A stretch of DNA of 64,000 bases from TK10-74A sp965217625 (GCA_965217625.1 OZ244557.1:1240001-1304000); one strand, 5' to 3'. Positions 16,747 through 25,184 are shown, counted from the first letter of the stretch. The notes: generated by a model not told the origin, from the letters alone. Numbers and translations are program-made.

Positions 16747-17142
16747 CTACCGCGGACCGGCCCGATCTGATCGCAGCGTGGCGGGATCGGTGGGCTCGGG
16801 CGTGCTGAAGGCGTCGTCGTACAGGGCGGCGACGGCGCGGCGGGCATCGTCGGCGAACTGGGTGTAGCGCCGCACGAGTTCGGCCCCCTCCGGCGTGAGC
16901 CGTGAGCCGCCCCCGCCGACGCCACCGGCCACGCTCTCGACCAGCGGGATGCCCAGGTGGCGTTCGAGCTCGCGCACCTTTCCCCAGGCGCGGCGGTAGC
17001 TCAGATCCAGGCGCTGCGCCGCGGCGGCGAGCGAGCCCGTCTCCGCGATGGCGCTGAGCAGGCGCGCGCGGTAGTCGCTCATCCCCAGGTGATCGTCGTG
17101 CTCGAGCCAGAGCTTGCAGCGCGGTTCCACCGGACCCTCCAT
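16747..17142 (-). CDS. ModE-like molybdate/tungstate-type regulator (DNA-binding domain only)
   Basis: 131 aa. The ModE/LysR-type winged helix is clear: KLWLEHDDHLGMSDYRARLLSAIAE, TGSLAAAAQRLDLSYRRAWGKVRELERHLGIPLVES, a GGVGGGGSRLTPEGAELV turn and a helical dimerisation arm. The C-terminal molybdate-binding (MOP/TOBE) domains of full ModE are absent, so an oxyanion would have to act elsewhere. The TAGGAT at 17153-17148 ends 5 bases before ATG 17142, so a leaderless start there is preferred; ATG 17169 would add nine residues. A molybdate or tungstate importer is at 33073-35894. Divergent from the MidA-like gene. Confidence 0.85.
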   Translation of the reverse strand: MEGPVEPRCKLWLEHDDHLGMSDYRARLLSAIAETGSLAAAAQRLDLSYRRAWGKVRELERHLGIPLVESVAGGVGGGGSRLTPEGAELVRRYTQFADDARRAVAALYDDAFSTPEPTDPATLRSDRAGPR

Positions 17143-17147
17143 CCGCA

Positions 17148-17153
17148 ATCCTA
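17148..17153 (-). promoter_or_regulatory. -10 element TAGGAT, leaderless spacing
   Basis: Reads TAGGAT on the minus strand with a 5-base gap to the ATG at 17142. Its AGGA could be mistaken for a Shine-Dalgarno. Confidence 0.5.
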
Positions 17154-17180
17154 GCCCCCGCGCGTCCATATGCCGCTCCA

Positions 17181-17186
17181 TATACT
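17181..17186 (+). promoter_or_regulatory. -10 element TATACT, near-leaderless
   Basis: TATACT ends 8 bases before ATG 17195 with no Shine-Dalgarno between. It faces the divergent -10 at 17153-17148. Confidence 0.5.
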
Positions 17187-17194
17187 GGGTCGCG

Positions 17195-18445
17195 ATGCCG
17201 CATCCAACCGAGACGGGGCCCAGTGGACATGGGACGGGGCGCGATCCGAGCGCCGGCCGGGACCGCGCGGCCGTGACGGCCGGCCCCGCGCCCGGCGATC
17301 GCTTCCGCCTGCCAAGCAGCCAGGCGACCCCGGCTGCGCGCCAGATCGCGGCGCGGATCCGGGCGCAGGGGTCCATCAGTTTCGCCGACTTCATGGCCGC
17401 CGCGCTCTACGACCCCGCCCACGGCTACTACCGCTCGGGCCGGCCCACCGTGGGCCGCGATGGGGACTTCCTCACCAGCCCCGAGCTGCATCCGCTGTTC
17501 GGATACGCGGTCGCGGCGCTGGCGGCGGCCGACTGGGACGCCCGCGACCGCCCGGCCGAGTACACGCTGTGCGACATCGGTCCGGGCACGGGCGCTCTCA
17601 TCGACGCCGCTTTCGGCTGGGTCGCCGCGCAGCGCCCCGACTTCGCCGCCGCGCTACGTGGCGTGCTGGTCGAACCGGACGGCGCGTCGCGCGCGCGTCA
17701 GCGCGAGCGGCTGGGCGGCTTCGGCGCGCAGCTGACCTGGCGCCCCGGCATCGACGAGCTGGCGCCGCTGCGCGGGCTCGTCGTCGCGAACGAGCTGCTC
17801 GACGCCCAGCCGGTCCATCGCCTGCGCTGGTCGGGCAGCGGCTGGCAAGAGCTCTTCGTGGGCCTGACCGACGATCGCTTCCACGACGTGCCGGGGCCAC
17901 CGAGTGACTCAACGCTGCTGGCGCCGCTGGCGGGCCTGACGCCGCGACCGGGGCAGATGGTCGAGGTCTGCCCCGGCATCGACGCGCTGGTCGGCGCGAT
18001 CGCCGCCGCGGTCGATGAGGGTCTGCTGCTGTTCTTCGACTACGGGCATCCGCGCGAGCAGCTCTACGCGCCCTGGCGCGCCCGGGGCACGCTGATGAGC
18101 TTCCACCGGCACACGCCCGGCGATGACCCGTATGTCCGCGTGGGCGAACAGGACCTCACCTGCCACGTCGACCTCGACGCGGTGGCGGCGGCGGCGCGGC
18201 GCGCCGGCCTCACCGCATACCCGCCGCGCTCGCAAGCGGAATGGTTGGCGGCCATGGGGGCGACGACGCCCTCCCCCCTCGCGGAGGCGGGCCGCGGCGC
18301 CGACCTCGATGCCCACCTCGAGCACCGCCGCGCGGCACAGCTGCTGAGCGACCCGGGGGGGCTGGGCCGCATCCAGCTGCTGGCCTTCGCGAAGGGCCCC
18401 ACGCTGGACGTCGCCGGTCTGGGCGCCGCCGGGGGCTCGCCATGA
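17195..18445 (+). CDS. MidA-family SAM-dependent methyltransferase (NDUFAF7-like, COG1565)
   Basis: 416 aa. Residues about 50-410 match the MidA family: ISFADFMAAALYDPAHGYYRSG, GDFLTSPELHPLFG, DIGPGTGAL as the SAM-binding loop, VVANELLDAQPVHRL and LLFFDYGHPREQLY. In eukaryotes NDUFAF7 methylates an arginine of a complex I subunit; the bacterial substrate is not known. The first 30 residues are low complexity and the true start could be further in. The stop overlaps the peroxiredoxin start as ATGA, so the two are one transcription unit. Confidence 0.88.
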   Translation: MPHPTETGPSGHGTGRDPSAGRDRAAVTAGPAPGDRFRLPSSQATPAARQIAARIRAQGSISFADFMAAALYDPAHGYYRSGRPTVGRDGDFLTSPELHPLFGYAVAALAAADWDARDRPAEYTLCDIGPGTGALIDAAFGWVAAQRPDFAAALRGVLVEPDGASRARQRERLGGFGAQLTWRPGIDELAPLRGLVVANELLDAQPVHRLRWSGSGWQELFVGLTDDRFHDVPGPPSDSTLLAPLAGLTPRPGQMVEVCPGIDALVGAIAAAVDEGLLLFFDYGHPREQLYAPWRARGTLMSFHRHTPGDDPYVRVGEQDLTCHVDLDAVAAAARRAGLTAYPPRSQAEWLAAMGATTPSPLAEAGRGADLDAHLEHRRAAQLLSDPGGLGRIQLLAFAKGPTLDVAGLGAAGGSP

Positions 18446-18903
18446 CGCCGCTCGACGCCGGCGCCGCGCTGCCCGACCTCACCCTCGCCGGCCCCGACGG
18501 GCCCATCCGCCTGCACGACATCGCCGCGCTGGGGCCGCTCATCATCGCCTTCTACCAGGAGGACGCGACGCCGATCTGCACGGCGCAGTTGTGCGCCTTC
18601 CGCGACGACTTCGACCTGATCGGCGGGACCGGGGCGCGCCTGCTCGCGATCAGCGCCGATGATCGCACTTCCCACGACCGCTTCCAGGCCGCACAGTCGT
18701 TCCCGTTCCCGCTGCTCAGCGACGCCACGCGGTCGGCCGCGCGGGCCTTCGGCGTGCTGGATGAATCCGCGGGGCGCAGCCTGCGGGCGATCTTCGTCAG
18801 CGGGCCGGCGCTGACCATCGGGCTGGCGATCCCGCACTACAACCCGGCCAATCCGCACCAGTTCCTGGCCGTCTTCGAGGCGATCGGCCTCGACTCCGGC
18901 TAG
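18442..18903 (+). CDS. Peroxiredoxin, AhpC/TSA (BCP-like)
   Basis: 153-aa thiol peroxidase. The active loop reads YQEDATPICTAQLCAFRDD: Cys46 is the predicted peroxidatic cysteine and Cys51 the resolving one, giving the short CX4C disulfide of BCP-type (PrxQ) enzymes. The canonical PxxxTxxC motif has Gln instead of Pro at its first position (Q39). The protein continues with SADDRTSHDRF and FPLLSD blocks. Translationally coupled to the upstream methyltransferase gene (ATGA). Reduction by the glutaredoxin at 32785 or by thioredoxin is possible. Confidence 0.87.
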   Translation: MTPLDAGAALPDLTLAGPDGPIRLHDIAALGPLIIAFYQEDATPICTAQLCAFRDDFDLIGGTGARLLAISADDRTSHDRFQAAQSFPFPLLSDATRSAARAFGVLDESAGRSLRAIFVSGPALTIGLAIPHYNPANPHQFLAVFEAIGLDSG

Positions 18904-18967
18904 CGTGGACGCGATCGTCATGCGCCGCGCTCCTCGGCGACGACGCCTGAGCCGGGCGGGGCGGGCG

Positions 18968-18973
18968 TAGACT
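18968..18973 (+). promoter_or_regulatory. -10 element TAGACT, leaderless spacing
   Basis: TAGACT ends 7 bases before the ATG at 18981, whereas the earlier ATG at 18975 would lie upstream of the transcript. Confidence 0.5.
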
Positions 18974-18980
18974 CATGGCG

Positions 18981-19388
18981 ATGACCGCCGACGACCCAAC
19001 CCCAGCCGACTCGACGCTTGACGGCGGCGCCTACAACGCCATCGTGCTCGACCACTTCCGCAACCCCCGCAACGCCGGCACGCTGAGCGACGCGAACGCC
19101 GTGGGCGAGGACCGCAACCCCGTCTGCGGCGACCACATGCGCCTGATGTTGCGCATCGAGCAGGGCGTGATCGTGCGGGCGTCGTTCCTGACGCGGGGCT
19201 GCGGCGCCGCGATCGCGACCAGCTCCGTCGCCACGGAGTTGCTGACCGGCCGGCCCGTGGAGGAGGCGCGGGGCCTGACCCGGCGGGACTTCGTCGCGGC
19301 GGTGGGTGGTCTGCCGAGGAGCAAGGTGCACTGCTCCGTGCTGGCGGCGGGCGCGCTCAAGAAGGCCCTCGCCGACTACGGCGGCTGA
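18981..19388 (+). CDS. IscU/SufU-like iron-sulfur scaffold
   Basis: 135 aa from ATG 18981 (an ATG at 18975 would add two residues, but a TAGACT -10 sits directly before it). Three conserved cysteines appear in family positions: RNPVCGDHM (Cys49), TRGCGAAIATSS (Cys74) and KVHCSVLA (Cys118), plus the LDHFRNPRNAG opening. It accepts sulfur and iron to assemble clusters for transfer to apoproteins. The cognate cysteine desulfurase is not in the window. The next gene begins 3 bases after its stop. Many cluster-containing proteins are encoded nearby (ferredoxin, GltD-like, HpnH, Nth). Confidence 0.9.
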   Translation: MTADDPTPADSTLDGGAYNAIVLDHFRNPRNAGTLSDANAVGEDRNPVCGDHMRLMLRIEQGVIVRASFLTRGCGAAIATSSVATELLTGRPVEEARGLTRRDFVAAVGGLPRSKVHCSVLAAGALKKALADYGG

Positions 19389-19390
19389 TC

Positions 19391-20035
19391 GTGCCGCCAC
19401 CCGCCCCGCTGGAGCTCCCGCCCTGCGCGACGCTGCGCGAGACATCGCGCCGTCCCGGCCTGCCCACCGCGCTGCGCCAGGCACTCTCGGCATCGTGCGC
19501 GGCCGGGGCGGGAGCGCTGTCCCTCGACGAGGCGCTGGGCGCGTCCGAGCAGCGCCTCACGGCCACGCTGCTGGCGCTCGACGCGCGGCTGCGCATCGCC
19601 GGGGACGCGGTCCCCCTGGACGACCGCCTCACCCTCGACGGCCGCATCCTGCCGCGTCCCGGCGAAGCGCCCGGCGCCATCGTGGTCCCGGTCCCGCGCG
19701 GCGTCTCGTGCTACCGCGAGGCCCTGGATCTCGGGCTGGGGCTTGCCGCCGTGGTCAGCCTGACCGACGCCGACCGCGCTCGGGTGACCGAGATCCGCGC
19801 CGTCTGGTGGGGAGTCGCGCCCGCTCCGCTGCTCGCCTATCAGCTGGCCGGTGTGCTCCAGGGCCGCCGCCCAACCCCGGCCCTGATCGACGTCGCGGCC
19901 GAGACCGCCCGCGGCGAGGTGCAACCGGCGGGCGCGGGCATGGCGTTGCAACCGGCGCGGCTCGACGCCGTGGCGCGGCTCTGCCGCGACGTGCTCGGCG
20001 CGCTGTTCGCCGTGGAGCCCCCCGCGAGCCGCTGA
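19391..20035 (+). CDS. Protein resembling the C-terminal half of molybdo-hydroxylase FAD subunits (CoxM-like)
   Basis: 214 aa from GTG 19391. Residues about 90-210 follow the order seen after the FAD-binding part of CO/xanthine dehydrogenase medium subunits: IVVPVPRGVSCYREA, LAAVVSLTDADRARVTEIRAVWWGVAPAPLLAYQ, GRRPTPALIDVAAE and a helical end. The N-terminal FAD-binding lobe with its glycine-rich AGG motif is missing; the first 60 residues align only loosely. It may be a decayed or repurposed fragment. It sits between an IscU-like gene and an LLM oxidoreductase, and a MocA-like molybdopterin nucleotidyltransferase follows, so a link to a molybdenum hydroxylase is plausible. Confidence 0.5.
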   Translation: MPPPAPLELPPCATLRETSRRPGLPTALRQALSASCAAGAGALSLDEALGASEQRLTATLLALDARLRIAGDAVPLDDRLTLDGRILPRPGEAPGAIVVPVPRGVSCYREALDLGLGLAAVVSLTDADRARVTEIRAVWWGVAPAPLLAYQLAGVLQGRRPTPALIDVAAETARGEVQPAGAGMALQPARLDAVARLCRDVLGALFAVEPPASR

Positions 20036-20084
20036 GGCGTATCCTCGGCTCCACGCACTGGCGGCGAGCGGAAGGGGAAACAGA

Positions 20085-21002
20085 ATGCAGATCGGGCTCT
20101 CGGTGACCTCGGCGCACCCCCGCGGCGACGCCGCGACGTCGGCCCGCTGGGTGGTCGAGCGCGCCGCCGCCACGCGCGCGGCCGGCTTCGCCTCGTTCTC
20201 CATCGGTGACCACCACGCCACGCCGCGGCCCTACATGCAGAACGTGCCGATGCTGGCGCGCTGCCTGCCGGAGCTGGGCGAGATGCCGGTGATCCCGCTC
20301 TTCCTGCTGCCGCTCTGGCATCCCGTGCTGCTCGCGGAGCAGTTGGGCACGCTGGCCGCCATCGCGACGGGCCCCCTCGATTGCATCCTCGCGATCGGCG
20401 ACGGCGAGACGCAGTTCGCACCCTTCGGCGTGCCCCTGTCAGAGCGCCGCGACCGCATGGAGGAGGCGGTCCCGCTGTTGCGCCGCCTGCTCACCGAGGA
20501 GCGCGTCACGCACGAGGGCCGCTTCTGGCAGCTGTCCGACGTCACGGTGAGCCCCCGGCCCGCCCGGCCGCCGCGGTTCTGGATCGGCGCCAGCGCGCGG
20601 GTGGCCGTCCGCCGCGCCGGCCGCGTCGGCGACGCCTGGCTGGCCGCCCCCGGCGCGACCAACACCCAGCTCCGCGACCAGCTTGCCTCGTACCGCGAAG
20701 CGGCCGACGCCGAGGACCGCCTCGCCGAGGTCGAGACGTTCCCCGTCCGCCGCGACGTGTACATCGCCGCCAGCGACGCCGAGGCGCAAGCGCTCGCCGG
20801 CCCCATCATCGAGCGCGGCTACCGCGGCTTCGACCCCGGCGTACTGATCGTGGGAGGGCCCGGGACCGCCATCGCCCGCCTGCGCGAGCTGGAGGAGCTG
20901 GGCTTCGACCACACCCTGATCCGCTTCCTGCCCGTGGGCCAGGACGCGATCCTGGAGTCGATCGCACGCATCGGCCGCGACGTGATTCCGGCGCTGCGAT
21001 GA
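20085..21002 (+). CDS. LLM-class (F420/FMN-dependent) oxidoreductase
   Basis: 305-aa luciferase-like TIM barrel. Visible family features are SIGDHH near 40, a hydrophobic strand MPVIPLFLLPLWHPVLLAEQLGTL, RMEEAVPLLRRLL near 125, PPRFWIGASA and RAGRVGDAWL. The N-terminal MQIGLSV strand and GPGTAIARLRELEELGFDH C terminus fit F420-dependent members, and cofE/npdG in this window show the cell makes F420; FMN use cannot be excluded. A -10-like TATCCT is at 20040-20045, and GGAAGGGGAAA lies before the ATG. The stop overlaps the next start as ATGA. The substrate is unknown. Confidence 0.85.
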   Translation: MQIGLSVTSAHPRGDAATSARWVVERAAATRAAGFASFSIGDHHATPRPYMQNVPMLARCLPELGEMPVIPLFLLPLWHPVLLAEQLGTLAAIATGPLDCILAIGDGETQFAPFGVPLSERRDRMEEAVPLLRRLLTEERVTHEGRFWQLSDVTVSPRPARPPRFWIGASARVAVRRAGRVGDAWLAAPGATNTQLRDQLASYREAADAEDRLAEVETFPVRRDVYIAASDAEAQALAGPIIERGYRGFDPGVLIVGGPGTAIARLRELEELGFDHTLIRFLPVGQDAILESIARIGRDVIPALR

Positions 21003-21628
21003 GCGCCGGCGTCGCCGCGATCGTGCTCGCCGCCGGCGAGTCGCGACGCATGGGGCGCGCCAAGGCGTGCTTGGACTGGGGCGGCACGCCCCTGCTGCAA
21101 CACCAGATCGACCAACTCGGCGGGGCCGGCTGCGATCCGGTGGTCGTGGTGCTCGGCCACGAGGCCGACCGCATCGCCGCGGCGATCCGCTGCGACGGCG
21201 GCTGCCGGGTCATCCGCAACCGGGAGTACGCATCGGGGCGGGCGTCGTCGCTGCGGGCGGGCGCGGCCGCGCTGCCCGGCGATGCCCCAGCGGTGGTCGT
21301 CGCCAGCGTCGACACGCCGCTCAGCCGCGCCACCGTCCGCGCGCTGATCGACGCCTGGCGGGCCCTGCCGGGGCCCGGCGCGATCGTCGTGCCGCGCCAC
21401 GGGGGCCGCAACGGTCACCCCAGCCTGTTCGACGGCGCGCTGCTGCCGGAGTTGCGCGCCGTGCAGGAGGCGTCGCAGGGGCTGCGGGCGGTCCGTCGCG
21501 CGCACGCCAAGACCACGGCCTTCCTCGACGTCGATGACCCGCTGGTGACCCTGAACCTCAACACGCCGGAGGCGTACGCTGCGGCCCGTCGCGCCTACGC
21601 CTCGGACAGGGAGGTGGGCGGCGGCTAG
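20999..21628 (+). CDS. MocA/MobA-like molybdopterin nucleotidyltransferase
   Basis: 209 aa. The N-terminal motif AAIVLAAGESRRMGRAKACL is the NTP-binding loop of the MobA-like NTP-transferase family. It is followed by VVVVLGHEADRI, REYASGRASSLRAG and DTPLSRATVRAL, matching MocA-type CTP/GTP:molybdopterin transferases. It would mature the molybdenum cofactor by adding CMP or GMP. Coupled to the LLM gene (ATGA). Together with the CoxM-like fragment and the tungstate/molybdate importer it suggests molybdenum or tungsten hydroxylases elsewhere in the genome. Confidence 0.85.
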   Translation: MSAGVAAIVLAAGESRRMGRAKACLDWGGTPLLQHQIDQLGGAGCDPVVVVLGHEADRIAAAIRCDGGCRVIRNREYASGRASSLRAGAAALPGDAPAVVVASVDTPLSRATVRALIDAWRALPGPGAIVVPRHGGRNGHPSLFDGALLPELRAVQEASQGLRAVRRAHAKTTAFLDVDDPLVTLNLNTPEAYAAARRAYASDREVGGG

Positions 21629-21688
21629 TATGATCCGCGAAGGGCGCCCGCCGGCCGGCGGACGGGCTGCGAGCGCATAGGAGACGAC

Positions 21689-22696
21689 ATGGCGATCCCA
21701 CTGCGGCAGGCGGCACGGGTCGGAACTTACATCGCCAAGCAGCGCCTGACCGGGACCGCCCGCTACCCCCTGACGCTGATGCTGGAGCCGCTCTACCGCT
21801 GCAATCTCGCCTGCGCGGGCTGCGGCAAGATCCAGCACGCCGACCCGATCCTGAAGGCCAATCTCACGCCGGAGCAGTGCTGGGCGGCGGCCGAGGAGTG
21901 CGGCGCGCCCGTCGTCGCGATCCCGGGCGGGGAGCCGTTGCTGCACCCCCAGATCGGCCGCATCGTCGAGGGGCTGATCGAGCGGGGCAAGTTCGTCTAT
22001 CTCTGCACGAACGCGATCTTGCTGCAGCACAAGCTCGACCTGTTCACCCCCAGCCCCTACTTCACGTTCTCGGTGCACATGGACGGGGTGCGCGAGGACC
22101 ACGACGCCTCGGTCTGCCGCGAGGGCGTCTACGACGTCGCCGTCGACGCGATCCGGCTGGCCAAGTCGCGCGGCTTCCGCGTGACGACGAACAGCACGTT
22201 CTTCCTGGGCGCCGAGCCGGCGCGGGCGCGGCAGATGTTCGACGAAATGATGGCGCTCGGCGTCGACGGGCTGATGATCTCCCCCGGCTACGCCTACGAG
22301 AAGGCGCCCGACCAGGATCACTTCCTGCAGCGCGAACAGACCCGGCAGCTCTTCCGCGAGATCCTGCAGGACCCGCCCGATTCGTGGTCGTTCAACCACA
22401 GCGAGTTGTTCCTGGACTTCCTCAAGGGCGAGGTCGAGTACGAGTGCACCCCCTGGGGGATGCCGTGCTACTCGGTGCTCGGCTGGCAGCGCCCCTGCTA
22501 CCTGCTGGACGAGGGCTACGCGGACAGCTTCGAGGACCTGATGGTCGAGACCGAGTGGGACAACTACGGCCCACAGTCGGGCAACCCCAAGTGCCAGCAG
22601 TGCATGGTCCACTCGGGGTTCGAAGCCTCCGCCGTGATCGACGCCTCGACCAACATCCGCGCGGGGCTGCGCACCTTGCGCAAGGCGTTCGTCTAA
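21689..22696 (+). CDS. hpnH: Adenosyl-hopene transferase HpnH (radical SAM)
   Basis: Attaches the 5'-deoxyadenosyl group of SAM to diploptene, the first step in extended (C35) hopanoid synthesis. 335 aa. The radical SAM motif is CNLACAGC (Cys38, 42, 45), with a GGEPLLHP block near 90, HMDGVREDHDASVCREG near 135 and the conserved C-terminal cysteine set ending CQQCMVHSGFEA. AGGAGA precedes the ATG, and a -10-like TATGAT is at 21629-21634. It opens the hpnH-hpnG-hpnA operon. Squalene-hopene cyclase is not in the window. Confidence 0.95.
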   Translation: MAIPLRQAARVGTYIAKQRLTGTARYPLTLMLEPLYRCNLACAGCGKIQHADPILKANLTPEQCWAAAEECGAPVVAIPGGEPLLHPQIGRIVEGLIERGKFVYLCTNAILLQHKLDLFTPSPYFTFSVHMDGVREDHDASVCREGVYDVAVDAIRLAKSRGFRVTTNSTFFLGAEPARARQMFDEMMALGVDGLMISPGYAYEKAPDQDHFLQREQTRQLFREILQDPPDSWSFNHSELFLDFLKGEVEYECTPWGMPCYSVLGWQRPCYLLDEGYADSFEDLMVETEWDNYGPQSGNPKCQQCMVHSGFEASAVIDASTNIRAGLRTLRKAFV

Positions 22697-22705
22697 CTTC
22701 CCGCG

Positions 22706-23446
22706 ATGCTGACGATCGTCACGGCGCTGCCATGGGAGGCGGCCGCCTTCGCCGCGCGACTGCGTGATCGCCGCGGCGCGGCGCCCCTGCGTGTCGTCGT
22801 GAGCGGTCCCGGCGAAGCGCGCGCACAGGCCGCCGCCGCGACGCTGGCGACGCTCGATCCCCCGGCCGGCGGCATCCTCAGCGCCGGGGTCGCCGGCGGG
22901 CTCGACCCGGCGCTGCGGCCCGGCAGCCTCGTGCTCGCGACGCGCGTCCAGCATGCAGACGCGCGCGGCGGTCGCCGCGGCCCGCCCATCGCGGCGACGG
23001 CGGCGCTCCGCGATTGGCTGGCGGGCGCGCTCGCCGCGGCCGGCATTGAGGCGGCAGAGGGCGAGACATTGTCGCGCGATCAGATTATGAGCGACGCCGC
23101 TGCGAAGACCGAGGCCCACGACCGGTCGGGCGCGGTGGCGGTGCAGCTGGAGGACTACGTCTGGGCCGAGTACGCCGCGGGGGCCGGGCTGCCCTTCGCG
23201 TCCCTGCGCGCCATCCTGGACCCCGCCTCGGCGACCCTGCCGCCCGAGATCCTCGACTGGGATGCGGCCGGGCCGGCGGCGGCGACCGTGGCGCGGGCCA
23301 TCGCCCGGCGGCCGGCGCTGGCCATCGCGCTGCTGCGCCTGGCCCGGCAGCGCCGCGCCGCGACGCGCAACCTGGACCGGGCGCTCGAAGCCGTGCTCGC
23401 GGCCGTGCTGGCAGGGGAGCCACCGCCGGAAGGACCACCGCCATGA
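22706..23446 (+). CDS. hpnG: Hopanoid phosphorylase / adenosylhopane nucleosidase HpnG
   Basis: Nucleoside-phosphorylase-fold enzyme that removes adenine from adenosylhopane. 246 aa. Supporting blocks are TALPWEAAAFAARL at the N terminus, GILSAGVAGGLDPALRPGSLVLATRV near 55-80, AVQLEDYVWAEYAAGAGLPFASLRAILD as the MTA/SAH nucleosidase-like core, and a C-terminal RNLDRALEAVL helix. It follows hpnH by nine bases and overlaps hpnA as ATGA, so the three genes are co-transcribed. This order (H, G, A) is seen in other hopanoid producers. Confidence 0.9.
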   Translation: MLTIVTALPWEAAAFAARLRDRRGAAPLRVVVSGPGEARAQAAAATLATLDPPAGGILSAGVAGGLDPALRPGSLVLATRVQHADARGGRRGPPIAATAALRDWLAGALAAAGIEAAEGETLSRDQIMSDAAAKTEAHDRSGAVAVQLEDYVWAEYAAGAGLPFASLRAILDPASATLPPEILDWDAAGPAAATVARAIARRPALAIALLRLARQRRAATRNLDRALEAVLAAVLAGEPPPEGPPP

Positions 23447-24456
23447 CCGTCGCACTGGTGACGGGGGGGACCGGGTTCATCGGGGCGCACGTCGTGCGGG
23501 CGTTGCTCGCGGAGTCCGATGTCGAGGTCCGCGCGCTGGTCCGCCCGGCGAGCGACGCGCGCAACCTCGATGGTCTGGCCGTAGAGCGCGTCGTCGGGGA
23601 CCTGACCGACGCGTCCTCCCTGCGGGCCGCCGTGGCCGGTGCGGGCGTCGTCTTCCACGTCGCCGCGCGCTACGAGCTGGGCCGCCGCGACCACGCCCTG
23701 ACGATGCGCAGCAACGTCGAGGGGACGATCGCGCTGATGTGGGCCGCCCTGGAGGCGGGCGTCGATCGGGTTGTCTACACCTCCTCGACGGCCGCCGTCG
23801 GCGCCGCAGGCCGCGACGGCGTCCCCGCCGACGAGTCGCAGTGGCTCCGCCCGGCGGAGGCGGCCGGCCCCTACGAAGCGAGCAAGCTCCAGGCCGAGCG
23901 CGCCGTCCACCAACTCATCGCCGACGAGGGGCTGCCGGCGGTGGTCGTCAATCCGACCGCCCCCATCGGCCCGCTCGACTGGCGGCCGACGCCCACCGGC
24001 CGCCTCATCCGCGACGCCGCGCTGGGCCGCCTGCCCGGCTACATGCGCTCCGCCGGGCTCAACATCGCCGATGTGCGCGACGTCGCCCAGGGGCACGTGC
24101 TGGCCTGGCGGCGGGGCCGGGTCGGCGAGCGCTACATCCTGGGGCACCGGGACGGCAACCTGACCATGCGGGACATCGTGGGGCGCGCTGCGGCGGCGGG
24201 CGGGCGGCGACCGCCGTGGTTACCGGTGCCCTACGCCATCGCGCTGGCCTGGGCGCACGCCGACGAGCGACTCGTCAGCCGCGTCCGCGGCCGGGCGCCG
24301 CGGGCCCCCATCGCCGGCGTGCGCCTCGCCCGGCGGCGGCTGTGGTTCCGATCGGACAAGGCGGTGCGGGAGCTGGGGCTGCCGCAATCCTCGTTGGACG
24401 ACGCGTTTCGCGACGCCGTCGCGCAGTTTCTGCCGGCGGATTCGGCCCTTCACTGA
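23443..24456 (+). CDS. hpnA: Hopanoid-associated sugar epimerase HpnA
   Basis: 337-aa short-chain dehydrogenase/epimerase. The NAD motif GGTGFIG is near residue 8, the TSSTAAVG strand near 110, the catalytic YEASK (Tyr-Xaa3-Lys) near 145 and VVVNPTAPIGPLDWRPTPTG just after, which is typical of the HpnA subgroup. The exact sugar or hopanoid intermediate is not settled for the family. It overlaps hpnG by four bases. The 142-base gap downstream separates it from the DUF35-like gene. Confidence 0.9.
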   Translation: MTVALVTGGTGFIGAHVVRALLAESDVEVRALVRPASDARNLDGLAVERVVGDLTDASSLRAAVAGAGVVFHVAARYELGRRDHALTMRSNVEGTIALMWAALEAGVDRVVYTSSTAAVGAAGRDGVPADESQWLRPAEAAGPYEASKLQAERAVHQLIADEGLPAVVVNPTAPIGPLDWRPTPTGRLIRDAALGRLPGYMRSAGLNIADVRDVAQGHVLAWRRGRVGERYILGHRDGNLTMRDIVGRAAAAGGRRPPWLPVPYAIALAWAHADERLVSRVRGRAPRAPIAGVRLARRRLWFRSDKAVRELGLPQSSLDDAFRDAVAQFLPADSALH

Positions 24457-24598
24457 GTGCCACGCCTTGACGCCCTCTTTCACGCGGTGCGAGACTCCCC
24501 CCAACCGTTGGCAGGGGCGCGCATCGTCCGGCGAGACCGCGCGAACGCCGTCCCGCCGCCGCGCGCGGTGAGACCGGCGGTGAGAAAGGGGCTGGCCT

Positions 24599-25066
24599 TT
24601 GGCCGACGCCACCCAGCAGCAGATGGATCCGGGGCTGCGCCCGATCGTGGACTACCTGGAACTGCCCACCGACGACCTGGGCGACGCCTACATCAAGGCG
24701 CTCGTCAACAAGGACGGCACGGCGGCGTTCCTGTACTCGCCCACGCGCCGGTTCGACAGCAAGACCGGCGACATGGACGAGAACTCGCTGCAGCCCACGC
24801 GGCTGGAGAACGAGGGCGAAGTCTGGGTCTACACGATCGTGCACCAGTCCTTCCCGGGCATCCCGACACCGTTCGTCGGCGCGATCATCGACGTGCCGGT
24901 GCAGGGGCACCCCGACCTCAAGGTCGCGGTGCGAGCCAACTTGGCCGGGGTCGAGCCGGAGCCCGAGAAGGTCAAAATGGGCATGCGGGTGCGGCTGCGC
25001 GCCCGCGCCGCGCGCAAGGACCGCGAGGGCAACGACGTGGTGATCCCGGAGTACGTGCCCGTCTAG
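24599..25066 (+). CDS. DUF35-like OB-fold protein lacking its zinc ribbon
   Basis: 155 aa. The C-terminal half (VWVYTIVHQSFPGIPTPFVGAIIDV, then GMRVRLRARA) matches the OB-fold of DUF35 proteins, which bridge thiolases to partner enzymes. In normal members a CxxC...CxxC rubredoxin-like ribbon precedes this fold; here the aligned stretch (AAFLYSPTRRFDSKTGD) has no cysteine, and the whole protein has none. The best start is TTG 24599 with AAAGGGG seven bases upstream. The thiolase gene follows at 25185, the usual pairing, so the protein is probably the thiolase's accessory subunit. Confidence 0.75.
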   Translation: MADATQQQMDPGLRPIVDYLELPTDDLGDAYIKALVNKDGTAAFLYSPTRRFDSKTGDMDENSLQPTRLENEGEVWVYTIVHQSFPGIPTPFVGAIIDVPVQGHPDLKVAVRANLAGVEPEPEKVKMGMRVRLRARAARKDREGNDVVIPEYVPV

Positions 25067-25184
25067 GCTCGCGGACGAAGCGGCCGGCGGCGCACGGGGG
25101 CCCGCCTGCTGCTAGACTCACCGACGAAGCAGGCCCCCAGACACAGGCGACGGTCGCCGCCGCACGCGGCCGGAGGGAAATCGA

